DNA from: Melioribacteraceae bacterium
GTDB taxonomy: Bacteria > Bacteroidota > Ignavibacteria > Ignavibacteriales > Melioribacteraceae
Length of the DNA: 19,200 bases
Assembly (NCBI GenBank): GCA_027858595.1
Contig: JAQICK010000400.1
Coordinates: forward strand, 1 to 19,200
Direction: 5' to 3'
The notes below the pieces were generated by a model that was not told where the DNA came from, did not search any database, and was given only the letters and a program-made list of their open reading frames with translations. Of this stretch, positions 1-6,682 are shown in pieces (positions within the stretch are counted from its first letter, which is position 1; every line of letters begins with the position of its first letter). The translations under genes were made by a program, and so were the position numbers.

Positions 1-1761
1 TAATTCAACAGTATTGTTTTTTACTAAATCATCTTCACTTAATTCAAGACCAAAAGTTGAACTTAAAAATGATAGAAAAGTAATTTTATCTAGTGAATCC
101 AAAGCTAGATCTAATTCTAGATGATCGGATGGAAAAACATCTTTCATTTTTTCCTTAACCAAGAAGTCTTTTATAATTTTATACTCTTCAAACTTTAAAG
201 CATCTTCTTTCTTCTCTTTTTTAATTGATTTACCTTTCCCAATTTCTGAAAGCATAAAACGTTTTAGCTTACTCAATCTTGTTCGAGGAAGCGGTTCATC
301 GAGAACAACAAAATTTGAAATTCTTCTGTATGAAGGGGCTTTCTCATTATATTTAGCAACTACTTTCCATCTGTAGTATTCATTAATATCTGCAATTTCG
401 GCTGACTTTACTTTTATCATATTTGGACAAAGAATTGCAAATAGCTGGTCGTTCTCCATATAAACACCAACTTCTTCCGTAATTTCATCTACAGCAAGAA
501 CTTTGTTTTCAACTTCTTCGGGAGTAATATTTTTACCATTGGAAAGGACAATTAATTCTTTTTTTCTTCCAGTTACAAATAAAAATCCGTCTTTGTCGAG
601 ATGTCCTAAATCGCCAGTGTGTAGCCAACCATCTATAACGGCTTCCTTAGTTTCAGCTTCTTTATTGTAGTAACCTTTCATCAAGTTTTTACCGCGTGCA
701 AGAATTTCTCCATCCTCAAACTTAACTTCCATCCCAGGAGAAACTTCTCCGGGTGAGCCAATTCTAACTCGTCCAGGTCTGGTAAAAGTAATCATCGGTG
801 ATGTTTCTGTCATTCCGTAACCTTCTAATACTTCAAAGCCAAGTGTTTGAAAATCACGACCAACATCTTCATCCAATTTAGCTCCTCCACAAACAAATGT
901 TTCTATTGCTCCACCAAGTTTCTCATGAACTTTTTTAAATATTTTTTTTGAAAAAGATTTAGATTGTCTTTTCTCAGCTAGCATAAACAAAATTGAAGCA
1001 ATTTTATTAGCTTCTATTTTCTCTTTAATTCCTTTTCTTATTAATGCAAAAAACCTAGGAACAGAAACAATAATATTAATTTTATGGTTCTGAAGTGTTG
1101 CCATTACATCTTCGGATTGTAATGAAGGAGAGAAAACAATTGTTCCTCCAGCATAAAGAGGTATTAAAATAGTTCCACCCAATGGTAAAATATGATGCAA
1201 TGGAAGTAACACCAAAGTTCTAGTTTCTTCCCTGTAAATCTCAACATGCTTTGTTGTGCCATGTATGTTGGATAACATATTTCCAAAAGTAAGCATTACG
1301 CCCTTTGGCTTTCCTGTTGTGCCCGATGTATAAACAATTAGAAAAACATCATCATCGTTATACGTCGGCAATGTTTCAGGTTCGCAAACAATCTCGTCCA
1401 AGTTTATATCGTCGACACATATTTTTCTAATTAAATGTTCAGTCTCAGCCAGTGCTTCGTTAACTCTCTCTTCTGTTTCTTTTGAGTAAAAAATCACTTC
1501 AGGTTTACAATCATTTAGTATATAAGCAACATCTTCTGGGGGCAACATAAAGTCTATTGGAACAAGCATTGAAGTTGTCATCATTCCAGAATAGAATGAG
1601 TAAACCCACTCTGGACGATTTTCCAAATAAATAGCAACTTTCGACGTTCCCTCACCATCAAATAAAGTAGTGTATTGAGTAGTTTTTTCTAATAATGAAT
1701 TGTAACTAACATTTTCATCTTTAGAAATAATTGCAATATTTTCTGATTGACGTAAAAACAT
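1..1761 (-). CDS. AMP-forming acyl ligase (long-chain fatty acid type) fused to an acyl-carrier domain, 3' end outside window
   Basis: The frame opens with ATG at 1761 and stays open to base 1, giving 587 residues with no stop, so the C-terminus lies outside the window. It is an ANL-superfamily enzyme that adenylates a carboxylic acid (probably a fatty acid) and passes it to a thiol. Visible motifs are the P-loop YTSGTTGKPKG (residues 144-154), GYGMTETSP (314-322), LHTGDLG with Asp384, TGRKKELI, and the C-terminal catalytic-lysine region LPRTRLSKLKR (Lys498). After the ligase, LALDSLDKI carries Ser556, the expected phosphopantetheine attachment site of an acyl-carrier domain. Ligase-carrier fusions often continue into a PlsC acyltransferase, as in Aas-like enzymes; that part cannot be seen here. 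It is divergent from the SGNH hydrolase gene with 103 bases between them. The enzyme class is secure; the acyl substrate is not. Confidence 0.93.
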   Translation of the reverse strand, partial: MFLRQSENIAIISKDENVSYNSLLEKTTQYTTLFDGEGTSKVAIYLENRPEWVYSFYSGMMTTSMLVPIDFMLPPEDVAYILNDCKPEVIFYSKETEERVNEALAETEHLIRKICVDDINLDEIVCEPETLPTYNDDDVFLIVYTSGTTGKPKGVMLTFGNMLSNIHGTTKHVEIYREETRTLVLLPLHHILPLGGTILIPLYAGGTIVFSPSLQSEDVMATLQNHKINIIVSVPRFFALIRKGIKEKIEANKIASILFMLAEKRQSKSFSKKIFKKVHEKLGGAIETFVCGGAKLDEDVGRDFQTLGFEVLEGYGMTETSPMITFTRPGRVRIGSPGEVSPGMEVKFEDGEILARGKNLMKGYYNKEAETKEAVIDGWLHTGDLGHLDKDGFLFVTGRKKELIVLSNGKNITPEEVENKVLAVDEITEEVGVYMENDQLFAILCPNMIKVKSAEIADINEYYRWKVVAKYNEKAPSYRRISNFVVLDEPLPRTRLSKLKRFMLSEIGKGKSIKKEKKEDALKFEEYKIIKDFLVKEKMKDVFPSDHLELDLALDSLDKITFLSFLSSTFGLELSEDDLVKNNTVEL

Positions 1762-1806
1762 AAAGCCTCAGTAAATTTAATAAATAGTAATATTGAATTT
1801 AGTAAG

Positions 1807-1834
1807 TTGTGAGATAAATAATGAACTATTTTTG
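1807..1834 (+). promoter_or_regulatory. Bacteroidota-type promoter (TTG ... TAnnTTTG) for the SGNH hydrolase gene
   Basis: TTG at 1807-1809 is followed after 17 bases by TATTTTTG at 1827-1834, a full match to the Bacteroidota -7 consensus TAnnTTTG. The consensus spacing is about 19, so the -33 match is weaker. The element ends 17 bases before the ribosome binding site of the downstream gene. It was identified by eye, in very AT-rich sequence. Confidence 0.45.
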
Positions 1835-1851
1835 AAATTTAAATAATTTTT

Positions 1852-1856
1852 AGGAG
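1852..1856 (+). promoter_or_regulatory. Ribosome binding site supporting a TTG start
   Basis: AGGAG lies 8 bases before TTG at 1865. No ATG or GTG is as well placed, so this site decides the start of the SGNH hydrolase gene. Confidence 0.6.
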
Positions 1857-1864
1857 TTTCTTTT

Positions 1865-3832
1865 TTGGCTTTATCTAACAAACAAAAACAGTTTATTGAA
1901 AAAAAGGGAAATAAATTAAGCAATAAACAGATTTCTAAAGAACTCAAGATTCCTATTGACGAAGTAACCAATTTTAGGTCAACAATTTCTAAAAAGAAAT
2001 ATTCACTTTACTTCAACTTCATTTTGCTACTTATCCCAATTTTCATAATTTTTATTTTGGAAGTTTCTCTTTCAGTTTTTAATTACGGGGAACCTTATAA
2101 ACAATGGGAAATTGTTGATTCTCAAATGATGATGTGCAATCCTGAGATTGCAAAAAGATATTTTTACACAACAGATGCGGTTCCATATCCATCGCAAGAT
2201 TTATTTGATATAAATAAAAAAGAGAATAGTCTTAGAATATTTATACTGGGCGGAAGTAGTGCTGCGGGATATCCTTTTACACCTAATGGTTCATTTGCAA
2301 GATATGTAAGAAAGCGTTTAGAATTAATTTATCTTAATAAAACTATTGAAGTAATCAATACTGCAATGGCTGCGATAAATAGTTATTCCCTACTTGATAT
2401 GATGCCAGGTATTCTTGAGCAGAAGCCAGATGTAATTCTGTTCTATGCTGGGCACAACGAATACTACGGTGCTCTCGGTGCTGGTTCGCTTGAAACCCTT
2501 GGCAATTCACGATGGTTGGTAAACCAGATGCTTGCTGCCAATAAATATAAAACTGTTCAATTACTTCGAAATTTTATAAAAAGGATAATGACATTTATTC
2601 CCTCATCAGAAGAAAAAGGTGGAACGTTAATGTCTCGAATGGCAAAGGACCAAATGATTACGTTTGGTTCTTCCGTTTACCAGACAGGGATAAATCAGTT
2701 TGAGGGTAACTTGGATGAAATGCTACAAATGGCAAAAGATGCAAATATAAAAGTTATACTTTCCGATTTAGCTTGTAACCTAAAAGATCAATCCCCATTT
2801 GTATCTATTGATGAAGAGAATGTGAGCTCAGCAAACTATAACTACAATAAAGGATTGAAGAACCTAGGTTCTAATGATTCAACTAAAGCATTGGCGTTTT
2901 TCCAAAAAGCTAAAGACCTTGATGCACTAAGGTTTCGTGCACCATCAGAAATAAATTCCATTATCGAACTACTTGCAAAAAAGTATAACTTCCCTTTTGT
3001 TAGCGCCGTTAAAAGATTTAACGAATTAAGTCAAGATGGAATTGTTGGAAATAATTTAATGACAGACCACCTTCATCCTACTATTACTGGCTACCAAGAA
3101 ATTGGGGAATTATTTGTCACTAAAATGCTTGAGGAGAATCTTATTCCTAATTCAAAAGTGGCTCTGACCAACAATTCAATTCAAGATAAGTATGTAAGAA
3201 AGCATTATAATTTCACACATCTCGATTCTACGATAGGCAGATACAGGCTAACAAAACTTAAAGGCGACTGGCCATTTGTTGAAACTTCAAAATCATTAGA
3301 ACAAGTAATTGAAAGCTTTGATGTCCAAGATTTTTCTGATTCTTTGGCACTTTTTGTAATTGATAATAAATACTCATGGGAAAGAGCTCATAGAAAAATG
3401 GCAATTTGGTTTTTCAAAAAAGGAGATATCAAAAATTATTTGGTTGAAATGGATGCAGTAATTTTTCAATATCCTTTTGTTTATGATTACTATGAAATGA
3501 TTGCAAATAATTTGATTGGCTTAAAAATGTTTAATGAGGCTCTTCCCTATTTGTATCAATATGATAAAATTAAAGGAACTGCTTTTGCAAGTAAGTGGAT
3601 TGGGATTATAGAACTTTCAAAGAAAAAAAGTGATGTCGCAACAAAATATTTGAATAAATCTTTAAAATATAATTCACGAGATGCACAAGTTTTCTACAAC
3701 TTAACTGGTGCATATGCGATGAAACAAGAATATAAATTAGCTTTGAATGCTATTAATAGTTGCTTAATGGTTAATCCAAATTACAAAGGTGCAAAGGCTT
3801 TACAGAAACAATTACTTGGAGCGGTGAAGTAA
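1865..3832 (+). CDS. Membrane-anchored SGNH/GDSL hydrolase with HTH-like N-terminus and TPR-like C-terminus
   Basis: The 655-residue protein starts at TTG behind AGGAG. Residues 1-45 are polar and basic and contain a helix-turn-helix-like stretch (LSNKQISKELKIPIDEV, 18-34). One membrane helix follows at about 47-70. The SGNH domain shows block I GGSSAAG with the likely nucleophile Ser131, block III GHNE (196-199) and block V DHLH with Asp401 and His404. The family removes acyl or other ester groups, and here the catalytic domain is probably outside the inner membrane. Residues about 500-650 hold degenerate TPR-like helical pairs, the clearest being AQVFYNLTGAYAMKQEYKLA (607-626). It converges on the carbamoyltransferase-SxtJ-DUF5989 genes, and a GDSL protein (SxtL) is also linked to those in saxitoxin clusters. 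An esterase or acyltransferase acting on a carbamoylated envelope molecule is an inference. Confidence 0.85.
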   Translation: MALSNKQKQFIEKKGNKLSNKQISKELKIPIDEVTNFRSTISKKKYSLYFNFILLLIPIFIIFILEVSLSVFNYGEPYKQWEIVDSQMMMCNPEIAKRYFYTTDAVPYPSQDLFDINKKENSLRIFILGGSSAAGYPFTPNGSFARYVRKRLELIYLNKTIEVINTAMAAINSYSLLDMMPGILEQKPDVILFYAGHNEYYGALGAGSLETLGNSRWLVNQMLAANKYKTVQLLRNFIKRIMTFIPSSEEKGGTLMSRMAKDQMITFGSSVYQTGINQFEGNLDEMLQMAKDANIKVILSDLACNLKDQSPFVSIDEENVSSANYNYNKGLKNLGSNDSTKALAFFQKAKDLDALRFRAPSEINSIIELLAKKYNFPFVSAVKRFNELSQDGIVGNNLMTDHLHPTITGYQEIGELFVTKMLEENLIPNSKVALTNNSIQDKYVRKHYNFTHLDSTIGRYRLTKLKGDWPFVETSKSLEQVIESFDVQDFSDSLALFVIDNKYSWERAHRKMAIWFFKKGDIKNYLVEMDAVIFQYPFVYDYYEMIANNLIGLKMFNEALPYLYQYDKIKGTAFASKWIGIIELSKKKSDVATKYLNKSLKYNSRDAQVFYNLTGAYAMKQEYKLALNAINSCLMVNPNYKGAKALQKQLLGAVK

Positions 3833-3917
3833 AAAATATTAAACAAACTAACTTTCAAGGTTAACATAAATGGGACAAAATTTTCAAAAGAAAATAGATG
3901 ACAAAAATTATTCTAAA

Positions 3918-3962
3918 ATACTCAAAACCTTGAAGGTTTATAAATCATTTGGTTTTGAGTAT
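3918..3962. terminator. Hairpin between convergent genes, possible bidirectional terminator
   Basis: ATACTCAAAACC (3918-3929) is perfectly complementary to GGTTTTGAGTAT (3951-3962), a 12-bp stem with a 21-base loop. It starts 8 bases past the stop of the small minus-strand gene and lies 85 bases past the stop of the plus-strand gene. T-tracts next to the stem are short and interrupted, so terminator activity is likely but not certain. Confidence 0.55.
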
Positions 3963-3969
3963 CAAATAT

Positions 3970-4128
3970 TTAAAATATTGCGTATATAAATGGTGCTAAT
4001 GCTGAACCTTGTGTTAGCACAATTAAGCTTCCAAGTAAAACCAAAAACACTACTATTGGAAGAAGCCACCATTTTTTTCTCTCTTTAAGAAAATCCCATA
4101 ACTCTGCAAGTATTGAAAGTTTGCTCAT
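3970..4128 (-). CDS. DUF5989-type (SxtK-like) small membrane protein, 52 residues
   Basis: This short gene lies 4 bases behind the SxtJ-family gene. It begins MSKLSILAELWDFLKERKKW, followed by one hydrophobic helix (about 22-38) and the tail TQGSALAPFIYAIF. The amphipathic LAELWDFLKERKKWW head, single helix and GSALAPFIYAIF end match the DUF5989 family as I know it, whose members sit beside carbamoyltransferase and SxtJ-family genes. A protein of this size (SxtK) occupies the same place in saxitoxin clusters. The function is unknown; a single-pass partner of the SxtJ protein or carbamoyltransferase is plausible. Tight spacing suggests translational coupling with the gene before it. Confidence 0.88.
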   Translation of the reverse strand: MSKLSILAELWDFLKERKKWWLLPIVVFLVLLGSLIVLTQGSALAPFIYAIF

Positions 4129-4132
4129 AATA

Positions 4133-4546
4133 TTAAAATTGTTTTTCGCTTGATGATTTCTCGTATTCGTCGTCTCTTAAATTCCAATACGATTTTTTGC
4201 TTTTTTCTATTTTCAAATCTAGGAAATCTTTTCCAAATAGCCTTGAGATAAAATTTATTGGTGTAATCATCAAATAAAAAAGAATGGAAAGAATAACCCT
4301 CGTCATTATAAATCCAAGTACTACTGAAATGCCCATCCATACCTTTTGAAGTGGGAGAAGTAGAAGAGGAAATGTTTGTGCAAGAATTTGAAAAACGAAA
4401 CCAAAAACCATAAAATATGCTGCCGAAGGCTTTTCATAAATAAAGAGAACCGCACTAACAATTAGGAATGCTCCACCAATAGTAATTCCAAATTTCTTTA
4501 ATTCCTTTTTATCACTTTTTATATTTTTAAATTCTTCTAAAATCAT
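4133..4546 (-). CDS. SxtJ-family membrane protein
   Basis: The 137-residue protein has a charged N-terminus, hydrophobic segments at about 19-37, 42-66 and 69-97, and a charged cytoplasmic-type tail. The loop after the last helix (PINFISRLFGKDFLDLKIEK) and the SYWNLRD end are typical of the SxtJ family, which is coded next to NodU/CmcH carbamoyltransferases. The start at 4546 follows AAGG on the coding strand. It sits between the carbamoyltransferase gene (109 bases upstream) and the DUF5989 gene (4 bases downstream). No enzymatic motif is visible. A membrane scaffold or transport partner for the carbamoyltransferase is an inference from gene order only. Confidence 0.85.
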   Translation of the reverse strand: MILEEFKNIKSDKKELKKFGITIGGAFLIVSAVLFIYEKPSAAYFMVFGFVFQILAQTFPLLLLPLQKVWMGISVVLGFIMTRVILSILFYLMITPINFISRLFGKDFLDLKIEKSKKSYWNLRDDEYEKSSSEKQF

Positions 4547-4564
4547 ATTTACCTTATAATAATT

Positions 4565-4640
4565 GCACGCAGATTGAAGGGAATAGACAGATTTACACAG
4601 ATTATTTTCTTCGTTCTCATCCGTAAAACCATTTGAATCC
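4565..4640. repeat. Degenerate CAGATT-repeat element between carbamoyltransferase and SxtJ genes
   Basis: The 109-base gap holds three CAGATT copies (4570-4575, 4588-4593, 4598-4603) in the context GCACGCAGATT, GACAGATTT and CACAGATTA, then CTCATCCGTAAAACC. The wording resembles the CACAGATT/ATCCGTG interspersed repeats seen in intergenic DNA of many environmental bacteria. No reading frame is supported. It does not look like a terminator. Confidence 0.4.
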
Positions 4641-4655
4641 GAATGCCATTGTTGT

Positions 4656-6473
4656 CTAGTCTAGTTCAAATTCCTTCTTCCAATCAATATCTATACCTAG
4701 CTTTTTCATCTCGTTCTTATCAAGAATAAAATTTTCGAGAAGAAGATAATCCATATCAGTTCTCATAAAGCAAGTGTATGCTTCTTGCGGTTTATTTACA
4801 ATGGGTTCGCCCCTAACATTAAACGATGTATTAACAATAACTGCTGACCCATATAATTCATCAAATTTAGAAATTGTTGCATGGTAAAGAGGATTTGTAT
4901 CTTTGCTCACCGTCTGAATACGTGCTGAATAATCAACATGTGTAATTGCAGGAATATCAGATCGTTCAATATTAAGTTTCTCTATTCCAAAGAGTTTCTC
5001 TTCTGATTCTGACATTTTTTTCTGTCGTTCCTTTTTTACATTTGCAACTAAAAGCATGTATGGACTTGGAACATCCATTTCGAAATAGTCTGATACTTTT
5101 TCCTCTAAAACGGATGGGGCAAAGGGTCTAAAACTTTCTCTAAATTTTATTTTTAGATTCATAATAGCCTGCATCTTCTTAGAACGAGCATCGCCAATGA
5201 TAGAGCGGTTACCCAGAGCACGAGGCCCAAACTCTGAACGTCCGTTAAACCATCCAATAACTTTTTCATCATTCAATAATTTTGCAACCACAGTAGGAAT
5301 TTCTTCATCGGAATATTCTTTATAAACGATATTTTTTGAATCTAAAAATTCTTTAATATCATCCTTTGCAAATTCTGGACCTAAGTATGAACCTAATTGA
5401 GAATCGCCTTTTAAATTTACAGTTCTTTCATTACCAAGATATTGATGCCAAGTAAAGAGAGCGGCACCAAGTGCTCCTCCAGCATCACCAGCAGCAGGTT
5501 GAATCCAGATATTATCAAATATTTTTTCGTCTAATATTTTTCCATTTCCAACACAGTTAAGAGCAACTCCACCAGCGAGACAAAGATTTTTCTTTCCAGT
5601 TAAATTTCTAACATGTTTAGCTGTTCTTAACATTACCAACTCTGTAACATCTTGCACAGAGCGGGTTAAATCCATTTCGCGTTGTGTTAATTCAGATTCT
5701 GGTTTACGAGGAGGTCCTCCAAATAGCTTGTCAAACTTGGAGTTCGTCATTGTTAGTCCGACAGCAAAATTAAAGTATTTCATATTCAATTTAAACGAGC
5801 CATCATCCTTCAAATCCATTAGTTCATCTAAAATTAAATCGACATATTTTGGTTCTCCGTATGGAGCCAAACCCATAATTTTATATTCACCAGAGTTTAC
5901 TTTAAATCCAGTGTAGTATGTAAAAGCAGAATATAGCAAACCAAGTGAGTGTGGAAATTTTATATCGGCTAAAATATTAATTTTATTTTGATTGCCAACT
6001 CCAATGCTTGTTGTAGTCCACTCTCCTACTCCATCAAATGTAATGAAGGCTGCATCATCAAATGGAGAAGGAAAAAATGCTGAGGCTGCATGGGATTGAT
6101 GATGTTCAGGGAAAAGGATTTTTCCTTTATAATTAAGCTCAGAAGCAATTACTTCCTTTATCCACAATTTCTCTTTTATCCAAAGTGGAATCGCTTTTAT
6201 GAATGATCTAATTCCCTTTGGTGCATATGTTAGATATGTTTCAAGAATGCGTTCAAACTTTAGGAATGGCTTGTCATAAAAAGCAACAAAATCTATGTCA
6301 TCTATCGATAAGTTAGCTTCTTCCAAGCAATAATTTACTGCATTTATTGGGAAACGGTGATCATGTTTTTTTCGAGAGAATCGCTCTTCCTGAGCTGCTG
6401 CAATTATTTTTCCATCAATAACTAATGCTGCTGCACTATCGTGGTAGAACGCTGATATTCCTAGTATATTCAT
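4656..6473 (-). CDS. NodU/CmcH/TobZ-family O-carbamoyltransferase (SxtI-like)
   Basis: The 605-residue protein has the family's usual full length. The N-terminal Kae1-like domain begins MNILGISAFYHDSAAALV. HHQSHAASA (124-132) carries the metal-binding histidines, followed by FDGVGEW (146-152), SGEYKIMGLAPYG (194-206) and GGVALNC (301-307). The C-terminal Carbam_trans_C domain has the signature GWFNGRSEFGPRALGNRSI (407-425) and NTSFNVRGEPIV (548-559). Family members make carbamoyl-adenylate from carbamoyl phosphate and ATP and transfer the carbamoyl group to a hydroxyl of a sugar, antibiotic or toxin. No key motif is missing. It is the first gene of a three-gene unit with the SxtJ and DUF5989 genes. 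The acceptor cannot be read from sequence; an envelope glycan or lipid fits the membrane partners. Confidence 0.95.
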   Translation of the reverse strand: MNILGISAFYHDSAAALVIDGKIIAAAQEERFSRKKHDHRFPINAVNYCLEEANLSIDDIDFVAFYDKPFLKFERILETYLTYAPKGIRSFIKAIPLWIKEKLWIKEVIASELNYKGKILFPEHHQSHAASAFFPSPFDDAAFITFDGVGEWTTTSIGVGNQNKINILADIKFPHSLGLLYSAFTYYTGFKVNSGEYKIMGLAPYGEPKYVDLILDELMDLKDDGSFKLNMKYFNFAVGLTMTNSKFDKLFGGPPRKPESELTQREMDLTRSVQDVTELVMLRTAKHVRNLTGKKNLCLAGGVALNCVGNGKILDEKIFDNIWIQPAAGDAGGALGAALFTWHQYLGNERTVNLKGDSQLGSYLGPEFAKDDIKEFLDSKNIVYKEYSDEEIPTVVAKLLNDEKVIGWFNGRSEFGPRALGNRSIIGDARSKKMQAIMNLKIKFRESFRPFAPSVLEEKVSDYFEMDVPSPYMLLVANVKKERQKKMSESEEKLFGIEKLNIERSDIPAITHVDYSARIQTVSKDTNPLYHATISKFDELYGSAVIVNTSFNVRGEPIVNKPQEAYTCFMRTDMDYLLLENFILDKNEMKKLGIDIDWKKEFELD

Positions 6474-6494
6474 AAATTAGATTTTTGATAAAAG

Positions 6495-6500
6495 ATTATA
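6495..6500 (-). promoter_or_regulatory. Possible -10 box (TATAAT) of the carbamoyltransferase unit
   Basis: TATAAT on the minus strand lies 21 bases before the carbamoyltransferase ATG. No convincing -35 element is found at 16-18 bases, and no clear Shine-Dalgarno site follows, so this is a weak assignment. Confidence 0.25.
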
Positions 6501-6565
6501 GATTGATTCTGTAATTAACTCAGCATTAAAATTATTTGATGTAAAGTTAATCAAAAGGAGGATAA

Positions 6566-6593
6566 ATAAAAAAGCCGGCTATAAAACCGGCTT
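6566..6593 (-). terminator. Intrinsic terminator downstream of the propeller T9SS gene
   Basis: On the minus strand AAGCCGG (from 6593) pairs with CCGGCTT (to 6572) around an 8-base loop and runs into T6 (6573-6568). This is the best G+C-rich hairpin plus T-tract in the window. It lies about 90 bases past the stop at 6683 and separates the surface-protein genes from the carbamoylation genes. Confidence 0.8.
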
Positions 6594-6631
6594 GAACAAT
6601 AAGGTTAAATAAAGTAACCAATTAATTCACC

Positions 6632-6667
6632 TTATTTAAGGAGCATCCCCGAAAGGAAAAATCGGGA
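6632..6667 (-). other. Small hairpin and short copy of a T9SS-tail 3' end
   Basis: CCCGA/TCGGG (6648-6652 and 6662-6666) form a 5-bp stem. Right after it on the minus strand is ATGCTCCTTAAATAA (6646-6632), which reads Met-Leu-Leu-Lys-stop. That resembles the ATGCTCTTACTAAAATAA end of the gene just upstream and is in its frame. A stop codon (TAG) intervenes, so it is not part of the protein. Confidence 0.3.
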
Positions 6668-6682
6668 CTATACCAAAATATT

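Noticed and set aside
1865..2000. A separate transcription regulator at the start of the SGNH gene
   Set aside because: The HTH-like stretch is in one continuous frame with a membrane helix and the hydrolase, with no stop or frameshift.
4125..4340. 71-residue minus-strand frame overlapping the SxtJ-family gene
   Set aside because: It overlaps a recognised family member in another frame; its basic, low-complexity translation fits a shadow frame.
4565..4610. CRISPR-like array from the CAGATT copies
   Set aside because: The copies are 6-8 bases long with unequal 4-12-base gaps, far from repeat-spacer geometry.
1865..6473. A saxitoxin or related toxin biosynthesis cluster
   Set aside because: Only the carbamoylation-type genes are present. 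No SxtA, amidinotransferase, oxygenase or exporter gene is found, and the neighbours are envelope and lipid genes.
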